A stretch of DNA of 25,848 nt from assembly GCA_934096605.1 (NCBI GenBank), contig CAKOMI010000018.1:1-25848 (forward strand), in the 5' to 3' direction. A model generated the notes under the pieces. The model was not told the DNA's origin. It did not search any database and worked only from the letters and a program-made list of their open reading frames with translations. Both the position numbers and the translations under genes were made by a program. Positions within the stretch are counted from its first letter, which is position 1. Every line of letters begins with the position of its first letter. The DNA is from an uncultured Bacilli bacterium. Lineage in GTDB: Bacteria; Bacillota_I; Bacilli_A; RF39; UBA660. Below, piece after piece: positions 15,407 through 23,453 of this stretch.

Positions 15407-17095
15407 GTGGAATTACAAGAATTAAAATTACAACTTAATAAATATGGTTTCTATTCTTTAAACAAAGAACCTTTTTTGTATGCAGGACTCTTAGGTAATG
15501 GTTTTACATACACTTATAAACACCCTTACTATGGCGATTTAACCAGGGTTTATATTCCAAATGATATAAATGAATGTGCATCATTTTTACAAAACTATTA
15601 TGATTACAAGAAGAAAGAAAATAAAGTAGTAACATTCGATAATTACAAAGTAGTTAATCCCATTCCTTCTTTTAAAGATAAAGAAAATACTACCGCTATA
15701 AAAACAAAAAAAGAACAAAGCTATCTTATAAGAATTAAAAGAACAGCCCTTATTTTAGTCCAACTAATTACTGAAAAAATAAACATTCAAAATACAACTT
15801 ACTTAAATCTAGAAAAGATGAATAAAGAATATTTCAAAAAGAAAGAAGAGTTAGCAGAACTAATAGCCAAAATATTAAAAAATGACTATCATAAATCTGA
15901 AAAAACAACAAATGAAGAAGTCTTAAATAACTATGATAAAGACATTGAAGAAATGGAAAGTTTTATTACAAACGCTACGTCTAAAGAACAAATAGAAAGT
16001 TATATCACTGTTTTAATTGCTTTTTTAAAATCTATGGAAAGCGATGAATCAGGTATTAAAAATAAATATGAGTTAATTAAACTACCTTTAGAAATTGAAT
16101 TAATAAATAAGAGTATTAATACCATAAATGAATATAAAAGTAAGAAAAAATATCCCCTAAAAACAATGTCTGATATAAACAATATCTTAGATAAGTTAAA
16201 AGGTGAAAGTTCTATTTCTAGTATTGTTTCTTTTAAAGATTATAAAGATAATGAACAAAAAAGAATCGCTGAAAAATATATGCTTATTCCAGATATTGAT
16301 ATCAGAACTCAAGGTGATTATTTATGTGAATTTGATAACATAAAAATTACAGAGCCTGGTCTTTTATTAAAAAATGATGATAATGCAAAATACACTTATG
16401 AACAAATAATGAATATCCTAGAAACAGAATATAAAAATCTTTCTAAAGAAGATCAAAACACATTGATTATATATCATTCTATATTAAAATACGTCTATGA
16501 TATTATAAATCTAAAAAAGAGTCCTATAACTGATAGTGTCATAAATGAATTAATTGATCTTTTAAATAATCCTTCTAATATTCTAATGAAAGTTAAATAT
16601 TTTAAAAATATTAATACTACCAAGGTATCTGATTGCAAGGCTTCAATTAATGATGAATTCAGTAAATTAGATAGCATAAAGCCTTCAATTATCTTAGATG
16701 ATATTAACGTTTTCTTTAAGGGTACTATACCAAAAGAAGGTGTCATTTGTGCTTCTAATAAACGCTTTCAAGCTCCCTTAAATGGTATTAATGAGAGTGA
16801 AACAACTTATATAGTTACATTAAAAAAGGATGCTAAAATTTACTTTGTTCCAACCGAAATAACTTATGATATTAATTCATATGATAACTTGGTATTACAG
16901 CAAAACAAACCATTTTTCTTAATACCTTTAAAATATAATCGTGTAAAATATCAAAATAATGATACAATAAAAGTAACGAAATATGAGTTAGTAACTAAAA
17001 ATGAAAACAATTTAACCATTGTTACTGATTTAAAAAGCACTGCTATTTCCAAATATCAAGAGATAGTAGTAGAATGTGAGGAAAATTATGAATAA
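15407..17095 (+). CDS. Uncharacterised 562-aa protein
   Basis: I do not recognise this protein. It starts at GTG 15407 with GAGG eight nt upstream. No signal peptide or transmembrane segment is visible, so it is probably cytoplasmic. The first about 85 residues form a compact aromatic-rich domain (YGFYSLNKEPFLYAGLLGNG, HPYYGDLTRVYIP). The middle, about 110-420, is helical, rich in Lys/Glu and partly coiled-coil-like. The last about 120 residues look beta-rich, with FKGTIPKEGVICASNKRF, a repeated ITYDINSYDN-type strand pattern and a final VTKYELVTKNENN. It overlaps the next (HAAS-type) gene by 8 nt, which suggests joint expression. No catalytic motif could be named. It is probably lineage-restricted. 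Confidence 0.75.
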   Translation: MELQELKLQLNKYGFYSLNKEPFLYAGLLGNGFTYTYKHPYYGDLTRVYIPNDINECASFLQNYYDYKKKENKVVTFDNYKVVNPIPSFKDKENTTAIKTKKEQSYLIRIKRTALILVQLITEKINIQNTTYLNLEKMNKEYFKKKEELAELIAKILKNDYHKSEKTTNEEVLNNYDKDIEEMESFITNATSKEQIESYITVLIAFLKSMESDESGIKNKYELIKLPLEIELINKSINTINEYKSKKKYPLKTMSDINNILDKLKGESSISSIVSFKDYKDNEQKRIAEKYMLIPDIDIRTQGDYLCEFDNIKITEPGLLLKNDDNAKYTYEQIMNILETEYKNLSKEDQNTLIIYHSILKYVYDIINLKKSPITDSVINELIDLLNNPSNILMKVKYFKNINTTKVSDCKASINDEFSKLDSIKPSIILDDINVFFKGTIPKEGVICASNKRFQAPLNGINESETTYIVTLKKDAKIYFVPTEITYDINSYDNLVLQQNKPFFLIPLKYNRVKYQNNDTIKVTKYELVTKNENNLTIVTDLKSTAISKYQEIVVECEENYE

Positions 17096-17678
17096 AGAAA
17101 AGTTAACAACCATTTTAAATACCAGACTTGATTTATTTACTGCTAAAGTAAAAGAAGAAGAAAAGAAAAAAATACTCGATCTAGTTAATGATAATGAACA
17201 AAAAGGTATGAGTGAAACTGAGGCTATAAAAAGTCTTGGTAACTTAGATGATGTTATTAATAACATATATAAGAGCCATGGTATTGACCCTAAAAAATTA
17301 ATTAAGAAAAAAGATTTTTTTTATAAAAAATTTACTGAGTTATTTGAAGTTATCAACCATGTAATAGATGTATCTAGTAAAAATGATTTTCAAAGTAATA
17401 TGAAAATAATTTTTGATATGGTTATCTTATTAGGCTTTGTATGTATTTTAAAAATACCTTTTATATTAATTAGAAATCTTGGTGATAGTTTAATTCTCTA
17501 TTTAAATATACCAGTAATTTCTGATATATGGGGTCTTTTAATAGATTTTATTTATATAATCGTGGCCATTATGTTCTTTATGAATATCTTTACCAAATAC
17601 TTTAAAAATATTAAAGAAACTAAAAATACTAAATTAAAAAAAGAAGAGTTAAAATCTATTAACTTAGAAGAAAAATAG
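17088..17678 (+). CDS. HAAS/DUF1700-like membrane protein
   Basis: A 196-aa protein from ATG 17088 with GAGGAAAA upstream; the in-frame GTG at 17076 lies in that site. The N-terminal about 65 residues (MNKEKLTTILNTRLDL, EEEKKKILDLVNDN, GMSETEAIKSLGNLDDVINNIYK) match the HAAS/DUF1700 helical module: a short three-helix domain that ends in a G(D/N)xxxxxxxI motif. Two hydrophobic segments follow, at about residues 108-126 and 144-170. HAAS proteins are usually membrane partners of PadR-type regulators in signalling of envelope stress; no PadR gene is nearby. Here it is coupled to the unknown 562-aa protein. The stop is TAG. Confidence 0.75.
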   Translation: MNKEKLTTILNTRLDLFTAKVKEEEKKKILDLVNDNEQKGMSETEAIKSLGNLDDVINNIYKSHGIDPKKLIKKKDFFYKKFTELFEVINHVIDVSSKNDFQSNMKIIFDMVILLGFVCILKIPFILIRNLGDSLILYLNIPVISDIWGLLIDFIYIIVAIMFFMNIFTKYFKNIKETKNTKLKKEELKSINLEEK

Positions 17679-17698
17679 ATTTATAGAAATTAGGCGTT

Positions 17699-18217
17699 AT
17701 GAAAATATATTTAAAGCAACCAACAAAAAGTGAATTGCATTATCGAAAAGAATGGCTAGCCGATCCAGAAACCATGGCATATAACAAAGGTTATGAACTA
17801 GAGCTTAAAGGCTATAATAAAAAAACTGGTACAATTTTTAGAACTGATAAAGAAATGGCTTTATGGTATGAAAAATGGACTAATAATAGTGAGAAATACT
17901 ATGCGTATATCTTTGTTGAAAATATAACTTGTCCAATTGGTGAGATTTATTACTATTTAGATAGTGATATATATAAGATGGGTATTTTAATACAGAGTAA
18001 GTATAGAGGTTTAGGTTTCTTTAAACAAAGTATGAACGCATTATTTGCAGAAGCAAAAAAACATAATATTAAAGAATTATATGATGAATTTGAGGAAGAA
18101 AGATCCTCTACATATCAAGCCTTTCTTGCAGTTGGCTTTGAAAAGGTAGAGACCTCTTTTATAACAAAGGATAACAAACAAGTAAAAGTTGTAAAAGTGA
18201 AAAAAGTATTGAACTAA
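17699..18217 (+). CDS. GNAT family N-acetyltransferase
   Basis: A 172-aa protein with the GNAT order: an N-terminal TKSELHYRKEWLADPETMAYN, the core strand CPIGEIYYYLDSDIYKMGILIQ, then the acetyl-CoA pyrophosphate loop QSKYRGLGFFKQSMNALFAEA. Next is YDEFEEERSSTYQAFLAVGFEKV, where the family usually has the Asn/Tyr-containing helix and GF turn. It resembles small streptothricin/RimJ-like acetyltransferases of Firmicutes; the substrate is unknown. It lies 20 nt after the HAAS gene with only a weak ribosome binding site (TTAGGCG). A 158-nt gap without a clear terminator follows. Confidence 0.82.
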   Translation: MKIYLKQPTKSELHYRKEWLADPETMAYNKGYELELKGYNKKTGTIFRTDKEMALWYEKWTNNSEKYYAYIFVENITCPIGEIYYYLDSDIYKMGILIQSKYRGLGFFKQSMNALFAEAKKHNIKELYDEFEEERSSTYQAFLAVGFEKVETSFITKDNKQVKVVKVKKVLN

Positions 18218-18314
18218 TATATTATACGTAAAAAAATATTATTATAAACTACTACTTAACTGTTTAGTTTTCTTTTTTTTAAAATTCAATAAGCAAAAAA
18301 ATTTACGAAAAAAC

Positions 18315-18343
18315 TTGCAAATTCATGTATTTTGTTGTAATAT
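18315..18343 (+). promoter_or_regulatory. Sigma-A type promoter of typA
   Basis: TTGCAA (18315-18320), a 17-nt spacer and TAATAT (18338-18343). The start would be near 18350, about 25 nt before the typA ATG. Confidence 0.65.
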
Positions 18344-18375
18344 CTTTAGGTATTCGAAAGGGATTGTGGTTTTAT

Positions 18376-20178
18376 ATGGATAAAATTATTAATATAGCAG
18401 TCGTAGCCCATGTCGACGCTGGAAAAAGTACATTAGTAGATGCTTTACTAAAACAAAATGGGGTATTTAAAGCTCACGAAGAAGTGGGTGAACTAATTAT
18501 GGATAGTGACTCTATTGAAAAAGAAAGAGGTATAACTATTTATTCTAAAAACTGTTCAATTAAATACAAAGATTATAAAATAAATATTGTCGATACTCCA
18601 GGCCATGCTGATTTTTCTAGTGAGGTTGAACGTGTCATAAAAACAGTTGATACAGTCGTTTTAATTGTTGATTCTTCTGAAGGACCTATGCCTCAAACAA
18701 GATTCGTTTTAAAGAAAGCCTTAGAACAAAACTTAAAACCTATCTTATTTATTAACAAAATTGATAAAAAAGATGCTCGTCCAACTGAAGTTGTTGACAT
18801 GACATTTAACTTATTTATGGAACTTAATGCAACCGATGAGCAACTTGATTTTCCAATAGTTTATGGTGTTGCTAAAGATGGCAAATGTGGTTTAACTCCT
18901 GATAAAATGGAAGACACTGTTGAACCATTACTTGAAACAATTTTACACCAAGTAGAGGCATTTAAAGGTAGTGAAACAGACCCATTACAACTACAAATCA
19001 GTAACTTAGACTATGATAATTTCTTAGGTCGTTTAGGTATTGGCCGAATAACTAAAGGCAGCATTAAAAATGGTGAAACCGTATCATTAGCAAGAAACGA
19101 TGGTAAAATAGAATCTTTCCGTATATCAAAATTATTTGTTACGGAAGGTATTAATCGTGTAGAAAAACAAATTGCCTACTATGGTGACATAGTAACTATC
19201 GCTGGCTGTGCCGACATTTCTATTGGTGACACTATCTGTGCTAAAGACCATATTGAACCACTACCACCAATAAATATTGAAAGACCAACATTATCAATGA
19301 ATTTCCTAGTTAACAATGGTCCATTCGCTGGTAAAAGTGGTAAATTCTTAACATCACGTCACATTAAAGAAAGACTAGAAAGAGAATTACAAACTAATGT
19401 TGGTTTACAAGTAGAAGAACTTCCTAACAGTGATGGTTATAAAGTAAGTGGTCGTGGTGAATTACACTTGTCAATTCTTCTAGAAAATATGCGTCGTGAA
19501 GGCTATGAATTATGTGTTTCTAAGCCAGAGGTTTTAACTGAGATGCGTGATGGTAAAAAGTATGAACCATTTGAAAGAGTAATCATTAATTGTCCAGGTG
19601 AATATCAAGGTACGGTTATCAACGACTTACAAGAAAGAAAAGCTATGCTAGAAGTTGTCTCAACCACTGATGAAGGCTATAGTCACTTAGAATTTTCAGC
19701 CCCAACTAGAGGTTTAATAGGTTATCGTTCAGCATTTATTACTAATACTAAAGGTGAAGGTATTATGGTACGTAGTTTTGAAGATTACAAACCATATGTT
19801 GGTGAAATCCAAAGAAGAAAAAATGGTGTTCTAGTATCAATGGAAAATGGTAAAGCCCTTGGTTATTCACTATGGAACTTAGAAGATCGTGGAACTCTTA
19901 TTATTGAACCTGCTACTGACGTTTATGTTGGTATGATTATTGGTATTCATAATCGTGATAATGACTTAGATGTTAATCCATGTAAAAATAAAAACTTAAC
20001 AAATACGCGTTCTAGTGGGGCCGATGAAGCTATTGCTTTAACAAAACCAAAAAAATTCACTTTGGAAGAAGCATTAGAATTCATTGAAGACGATGAATAT
20101 GTTGAAGTAACACCAGATGACATCCGTTTAAGAAAAGCTATTCTTGACCCTAAAATGCGTTTTAGAAACAACCGTTAA
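18376..20178 (+). CDS. typA: Translational GTPase TypA/BipA
   Basis: Ribosome-binding GTPase of the EF-G family, involved in 50S assembly and stress or low-temperature growth. The 600-aa protein has normal family length. G1 is AHVDAGKST (residues 11-19), G3 is DTPGHADF, and G4 is NKIDKKDARP. The C-terminal part holds GRGELHLSILLENMRREGYE (EF-G V-like domain) and the family-specific EPFERVIINCPGEYQG. The end LTLEEALEFIEDDEYVEVTPDDIRLRK-type tail is typical of TypA. ATG 18376 is chosen, giving the usual MDKIINIAVVAHVD start; the in-frame upstream codons lie in the promoter region. It is a single gene with its own promoter and terminator. Confidence 0.96.
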   Translation: MDKIINIAVVAHVDAGKSTLVDALLKQNGVFKAHEEVGELIMDSDSIEKERGITIYSKNCSIKYKDYKINIVDTPGHADFSSEVERVIKTVDTVVLIVDSSEGPMPQTRFVLKKALEQNLKPILFINKIDKKDARPTEVVDMTFNLFMELNATDEQLDFPIVYGVAKDGKCGLTPDKMEDTVEPLLETILHQVEAFKGSETDPLQLQISNLDYDNFLGRLGIGRITKGSIKNGETVSLARNDGKIESFRISKLFVTEGINRVEKQIAYYGDIVTIAGCADISIGDTICAKDHIEPLPPINIERPTLSMNFLVNNGPFAGKSGKFLTSRHIKERLERELQTNVGLQVEELPNSDGYKVSGRGELHLSILLENMRREGYELCVSKPEVLTEMRDGKKYEPFERVIINCPGEYQGTVINDLQERKAMLEVVSTTDEGYSHLEFSAPTRGLIGYRSAFITNTKGEGIMVRSFEDYKPYVGEIQRRKNGVLVSMENGKALGYSLWNLEDRGTLIIEPATDVYVGMIIGIHNRDNDLDVNPCKNKNLTNTRSSGADEAIALTKPKKFTLEEALEFIEDDEYVEVTPDDIRLRKAILDPKMRFRNNR

Positions 20179-20197
20179 TCTTAATTAACTAAATTTT

Positions 20198-20229
20198 AAA
20201 TATACCCAAGTAAGAAGGGTATATTTTTT
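20198..20229 (+). terminator. Terminator of typA
   Basis: AAATATACCC (20198-20207) and GGGTATATTT (20217-20226) form a 10-bp perfect stem with loop AAGTAAGAA. T run 20224-20229. Confidence 0.88.
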
Positions 20230-20325
20230 ATAAATATGAATAACCTTGTAAATTAAGATTATGCTAGGCACTATATGATTACATCCATTGGTTTTAGTGA
20301 AGAAATCCTTAGGACTACGAAGTTG
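20230..20325. other. Intergenic, decayed sequence before the cassette promoter
   Basis: About 95 nt between the typA terminator and the promoter at 20326. I see short open pieces in two frames (for example GFSEEIL then DYEVVDIIKK after a shift), which may be remnants of a lost gene, but they are too short to call. Confidence 0.3.
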
Positions 20326-20354
20326 TTGACATTATTAAAAAAATAATATAAAAT
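20326..20354 (+). promoter_or_regulatory. Consensus sigma-A promoter of the leader RNA/cassette
   Basis: A perfect -35 TTGACA (20326-20331), a 17-nt spacer and -10 TAAAAT (20349-20354). The predicted start is near 20361, about 160 nt before the glycosyltransferase gene. It is the closest match to consensus in the window. Confidence 0.85.
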
Positions 20355-20360
20355 AAAGGA

Positions 20361-20455
20361 CAAGTTTTGGGAAGTTTGCCCATTAAACGAAAAATGTATA
20401 TTGTTGAAAAATTGGGAATATGAGGCAAACTATGTGCTTTTTGTTCCCTTTTTTT
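20361..20455 (+). ncRNA. Structured leader or small RNA ending at an intrinsic terminator
   Basis: About 95 nt from the predicted start to a T run. AGTTTGCC (20373-20380), extended by CAT, pairs with ATG-A-GGCAAACT (20420-20431). The sequence TTGGGAA occurs twice (20367-20373 and 20412-20418), and a single TTCCC (20444-20448) precedes seven T (20449-20455). Either copy can close the terminal stem, so at least two folds compete. This suits an attenuator for the downstream cassette or a stand-alone small RNA. It matches no riboswitch class I could recall (T-box, purine, THF and preQ1 elements were considered). Confidence 0.6.
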
Positions 20456-20471
20456 GAAAAAAATTATACAC

Positions 20472-20499
20472 AACATAGGTTTTATTTCTATGTTAATAT
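20472..20499 (+). promoter_or_regulatory. Candidate second promoter with an overlapping inverted repeat
   Basis: TG-T-TAATAT (20491-20499) is an extended -10 without a good -35. AACATAG (20472-20478) and CTATGTT (20488-20494) form a 7-bp inverted repeat that overlaps its start, like an operator. If used, it would transcribe the cassette apart from the leader RNA. Confidence 0.35.
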
Positions 20500-20521
20500 A
20501 AAAAATAGGGGGATAATGTTT

Positions 20522-22477
20522 ATGATAATAGGTATAACTGGAAACAGTAAAGATGGGAAATTAAAACTTTCAAAATACTTAAGTGAAAATTATTCATTTA
20601 AGTATGTAGATGTTGATAAAATGCTTGATGATATTTTAAATCAACATATTATTGAAAATGAAAATATAAAAGATAATTGGCAAATGAAAAGCTCATTGAT
20701 TTTGAAAATTAGAAATGAAATTGATGAGAAATTAAACTCAATAATGGATAGCATGAATGAGAATGATATCATAGCCTTAGATTATTCATTACTTGAAGAT
20801 TCTTATGTATTTGATAGTTGCGATTTATTAATTAAAACTAATACAAATAGTAATGAAATTGCTGAAAATGAAATAGAATTGTTAAAAAAACACAGAGCAG
20901 GTATTATATCATCAGAATATGAAAGTTCAAGATATCATTTAGAAATTAATTTTGATGAAGATTGGGAAAATCAAACAAAGGAATATATTGATTACAATTT
21001 AAAAAATGATATTAAAATTACTATTGTAGTACCAGTTTACAATACAGCTAATTATTTAACTAGATGTATAAATAGTATTACTAGCCAAACCTATAGAAAT
21101 TTAGAAATTATATTAATAGATGATGGTTCTACAGATGAATCATTACAAATGTGTAATTTACTAGCAGAAAAAGATAAAAGAATTAAAGTTGTCCATCAAG
21201 AAAATCGTGGTCTTGCTGAAACTAGAAATAAAGGCATGGAAATTGCTACAGGTGAATATATATGTTTCTTTGATTCGGATGATTATGTTGATAACTCAAT
21301 GTTAGAAACATTATTAAAAGCAATTAAAAAAACTAATGCCGATGTTTGCGAAAGTAGTTTTTATATACACATGAAGAATGGTGATGTAAAAGATGTCAGT
21401 TGTGAACAAAAAGATGTTAAGTTTGTAGATGGTAAATTAAATCTCATAAATTCCTATTCTGATGCCACTATTTTAATTCCTGCTTGGGACAAACTATATA
21501 AGTTATCTTCAATAAAAGATATTAAATTTGATAAAAATTGTTTTAAAGAAGACTCAGATTATATCTTCAGATTATGTATGGCTGAAAAAACTTTTGCTTT
21601 AGTACCAATTCCTTTTTATCATTATGTCAAAAGAAAATCAGTTTCTTTAACTAGCAATAAAATTTCAACGAGACTATTTACCTTAAAAGACTGGGGAGAA
21701 AATGCTTATGATGAAGTGTTATCTCAAGGTCCAAATTATAAAGATGCCGCAGAAAAGATTCTTTATAATAGTTTGGTGCATATATTAAGAAATTTTATGA
21801 GGGATTATAAAGGTAATGTTTTAGAAAAAAATGAATTTAAAGATGAAATACAAAGTATTACAAACAACTTAATAAATCTACTATTGAATGCTAAAGATGT
21901 TAAAAAGTTTAGAAAATTGGATGAAGTATTATCAATTATTAACGAACTTACAGAAACTAAAGTTATTGATAAAGAAAAATTACCATCAATAGAAATACCA
22001 TGTGTTGGTATTCTATGGAACTCTTTAGATAAGGAAATGATGGATGAGGCTATTCAATTCATACAAGAACGTTCCACTATTACAGATTGTGTTGTCGTTG
22101 ACTTGCAAGATCAGTATAAACAATTTATCAAAGATGTATATTTGTACAATAATGAATTTGAAGGAATTCCTGTTATAAAGGCTGGAACTTTGATAGATAA
22201 ATATGATAGCAATACAATTACGGTTTTAAATTTGATAATGCGTGTATCTAATTATATGTATTTTAACGGCATGAAAGGATTTATGTACTCTGAAATTGCT
22301 GAATTAAAAACATTTATAAGAAAGTTCTTTAAGACTAAAATTAAAGATTATGCTTATGATAACATCTTTCATTTAACTGTTGACAATGAAGAATTTGAAT
22401 ATACTGATGAAGTATGTAAAAAATATATTAGAGAATATAAGAAAAATAATAGAGGTAAAAAAAATGAAGGAAAATAA
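20522..22477 (+). CDS. Fusion: degenerate CoaE-like P-loop domain + family 2 glycosyltransferase + unknown C-terminal domain
   Basis: A 651-aa protein from ATG 20522 with GGGGGA (20508-20513) eight nt upstream; ATG 20516 and the open upstream frame from 20420 are less likely. Residues 1-160 resemble dephospho-CoA kinase: IIGITGNSKDGKLKLSKYL, DVDKML, IIALDYSLLEDSYVFDSCD. In the P-loop G7-x4-G12-K13-L14 the usual Ser/Thr is Leu, so kinase activity is doubtful. From residue 164 comes a GT-A fold: TIVVPVYNTANYLTRCINSI, LIDDGSTDES and the metal-binding DSDD at 251-254, then a conserved PAWDKLYK segment. The last about 160 residues, starting near IPCVGILWNS, are not recognised. It overlaps the next gene by 14 nt. 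Probable role: transferring a sugar during surface glycan assembly. Confidence 0.8.
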   Translation: MIIGITGNSKDGKLKLSKYLSENYSFKYVDVDKMLDDILNQHIIENENIKDNWQMKSSLILKIRNEIDEKLNSIMDSMNENDIIALDYSLLEDSYVFDSCDLLIKTNTNSNEIAENEIELLKKHRAGIISSEYESSRYHLEINFDEDWENQTKEYIDYNLKNDIKITIVVPVYNTANYLTRCINSITSQTYRNLEIILIDDGSTDESLQMCNLLAEKDKRIKVVHQENRGLAETRNKGMEIATGEYICFFDSDDYVDNSMLETLLKAIKKTNADVCESSFYIHMKNGDVKDVSCEQKDVKFVDGKLNLINSYSDATILIPAWDKLYKLSSIKDIKFDKNCFKEDSDYIFRLCMAEKTFALVPIPFYHYVKRKSVSLTSNKISTRLFTLKDWGENAYDEVLSQGPNYKDAAEKILYNSLVHILRNFMRDYKGNVLEKNEFKDEIQSITNNLINLLLNAKDVKKFRKLDEVLSIINELTETKVIDKEKLPSIEIPCVGILWNSLDKEMMDEAIQFIQERSTITDCVVVDLQDQYKQFIKDVYLYNNEFEGIPVIKAGTLIDKYDSNTITVLNLIMRVSNYMYFNGMKGFMYSEIAELKTFIRKFFKTKIKDYAYDNIFHLTVDNEEFEYTDEVCKKYIREYKKNNRGKKNEGK

Positions 22478-23453
22478 ATCTTCGGTTAAGAATTATCAAA
22501 GTATATCTAATATTAAAGCTATGTACGAAAAATCATTTAATGGTACTGATACTGATAATATCAAAATAACAATATTAAGTGGTGGAATGAAAAATGCTGT
22601 ATATTTAATAGAAAATAATGGCAATAAGGTAGTATTAAAAATAGCACCAAAAGATGAAAGTAAAATGATAACCGCAGATAGAAATATACTTTGGTGGGAA
22701 GTTGAAATGCTAAAACTAATGGAAAAAATTGACTTCCCATCTCCAAGATTATTATGCTATGATGACAGTTGTTCGTTGTGTGAATCACCATATATTTTTA
22801 TGAGTTATGTTGATGGCATGAATTATTTAGAAATGAAAGAAAAGATGAGCAAAGAAGAAAAAAATAATGTTGAGTATCAATTAGGAATATTAAGTAAAAA
22901 AATATGTTCCATAAAAGGACAAGAATTTTTTTTGCCATGTCAACCAAATAAAAAATTTAAAAACAATTTTGAATTCACGATGAATTTATTTGAACTTTTA
23001 TTAGAAAATGCAAAATCTAAAAATATTAATCTTGGAGAAAATAATTATGACAATATTAAGAATATAATAACATCAAATAAAAAAAGCCTAAATAACATTT
23101 CAAATCTTTGTTTGGCGCATACTGACATATGGGATGGAAATGTTATGATAAAAGATGGAAAAGTTGTTGGAATTGTTGATTTTTCTGATTTGTACTTTTG
23201 TGATGAATTAATGACATTTTATTTTCATAACGTTGATGGAATAACAAGTGATTATTATTTAAAAGGCTTTAATAATAAAAAGTTAAATTATGATGAAAAA
23301 GTTAGAATTGAAATATATCGTATATATGTTATTTTAAAAATGATAGTTGACTGCGAATTAAAACAATATGGAAGATTTGATTGGATGTATGAAAATTTGG
23401 GTTCAAAAATGTCTTCTTTGCAACGCATAAAAAATAAAGGAGAAAACCTATGA
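22464..23453 (+). CDS. APH/choline kinase-fold phosphotransferase
   Basis: A 329-aa protein from ATG 22464 with AGAGGT (22451-22456) upstream. The protein-kinase-like APH fold is clear: SGGMKNAVYLI with VVLKIAPKDE (ATP-binding Lys), ILWWEVEMLKLM, and ESPYIFMSYVDGMNY in the hinge. The catalytic loop is H219-T-D221-IWDGN226, followed by VVGIVDFSD with D239 as the metal ligand. Members phosphorylate aminoglycosides, choline, sugars or homoserine; the acceptor here cannot be read from sequence. Being between a glycosyltransferase and a radical SAM protein, it probably phosphorylates a small substrate or sugar rather than an antibiotic. This is the only gene in the window that ends in TGA; the stop overlaps the next ATG. 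Confidence 0.85.
   Translation: MKENKSSVKNYQSISNIKAMYEKSFNGTDTDNIKITILSGGMKNAVYLIENNGNKVVLKIAPKDESKMITADRNILWWEVEMLKLMEKIDFPSPRLLCYDDSCSLCESPYIFMSYVDGMNYLEMKEKMSKEEKNNVEYQLGILSKKICSIKGQEFFLPCQPNKKFKNNFEFTMNLFELLLENAKSKNINLGENNYDNIKNIITSNKKSLNNISNLCLAHTDIWDGNVMIKDGKVVGIVDFSDLYFCDELMTFYFHNVDGITSDYYLKGFNNKKLNYDEKVRIEIYRIYVILKMIVDCELKQYGRFDWMYENLGSKMSSLQRIKNKGENL

Noticed and set aside
18255..18280. Terminator after the GNAT gene
   Set aside because: AACT-GTTT-AGTT before a T run has only a 4-bp A/T-rich stem; too weak to call.
20420..20521. N-terminal extension of the glycosyltransferase from ATG 20420
   Set aside because: The frame is open, but it runs through the terminator stem and T run, has no ribosome binding site and encodes an aromatic, low-complexity peptide. 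ATG 20522 has GGGGGA at good spacing and begins the P-loop-like domain directly.
22464..23453. Aminoglycoside resistance kinase
   Set aside because: The APH fold is clear, but the neighbours are glycan-type enzymes and no resistance-type context is visible. The substrate is left open.
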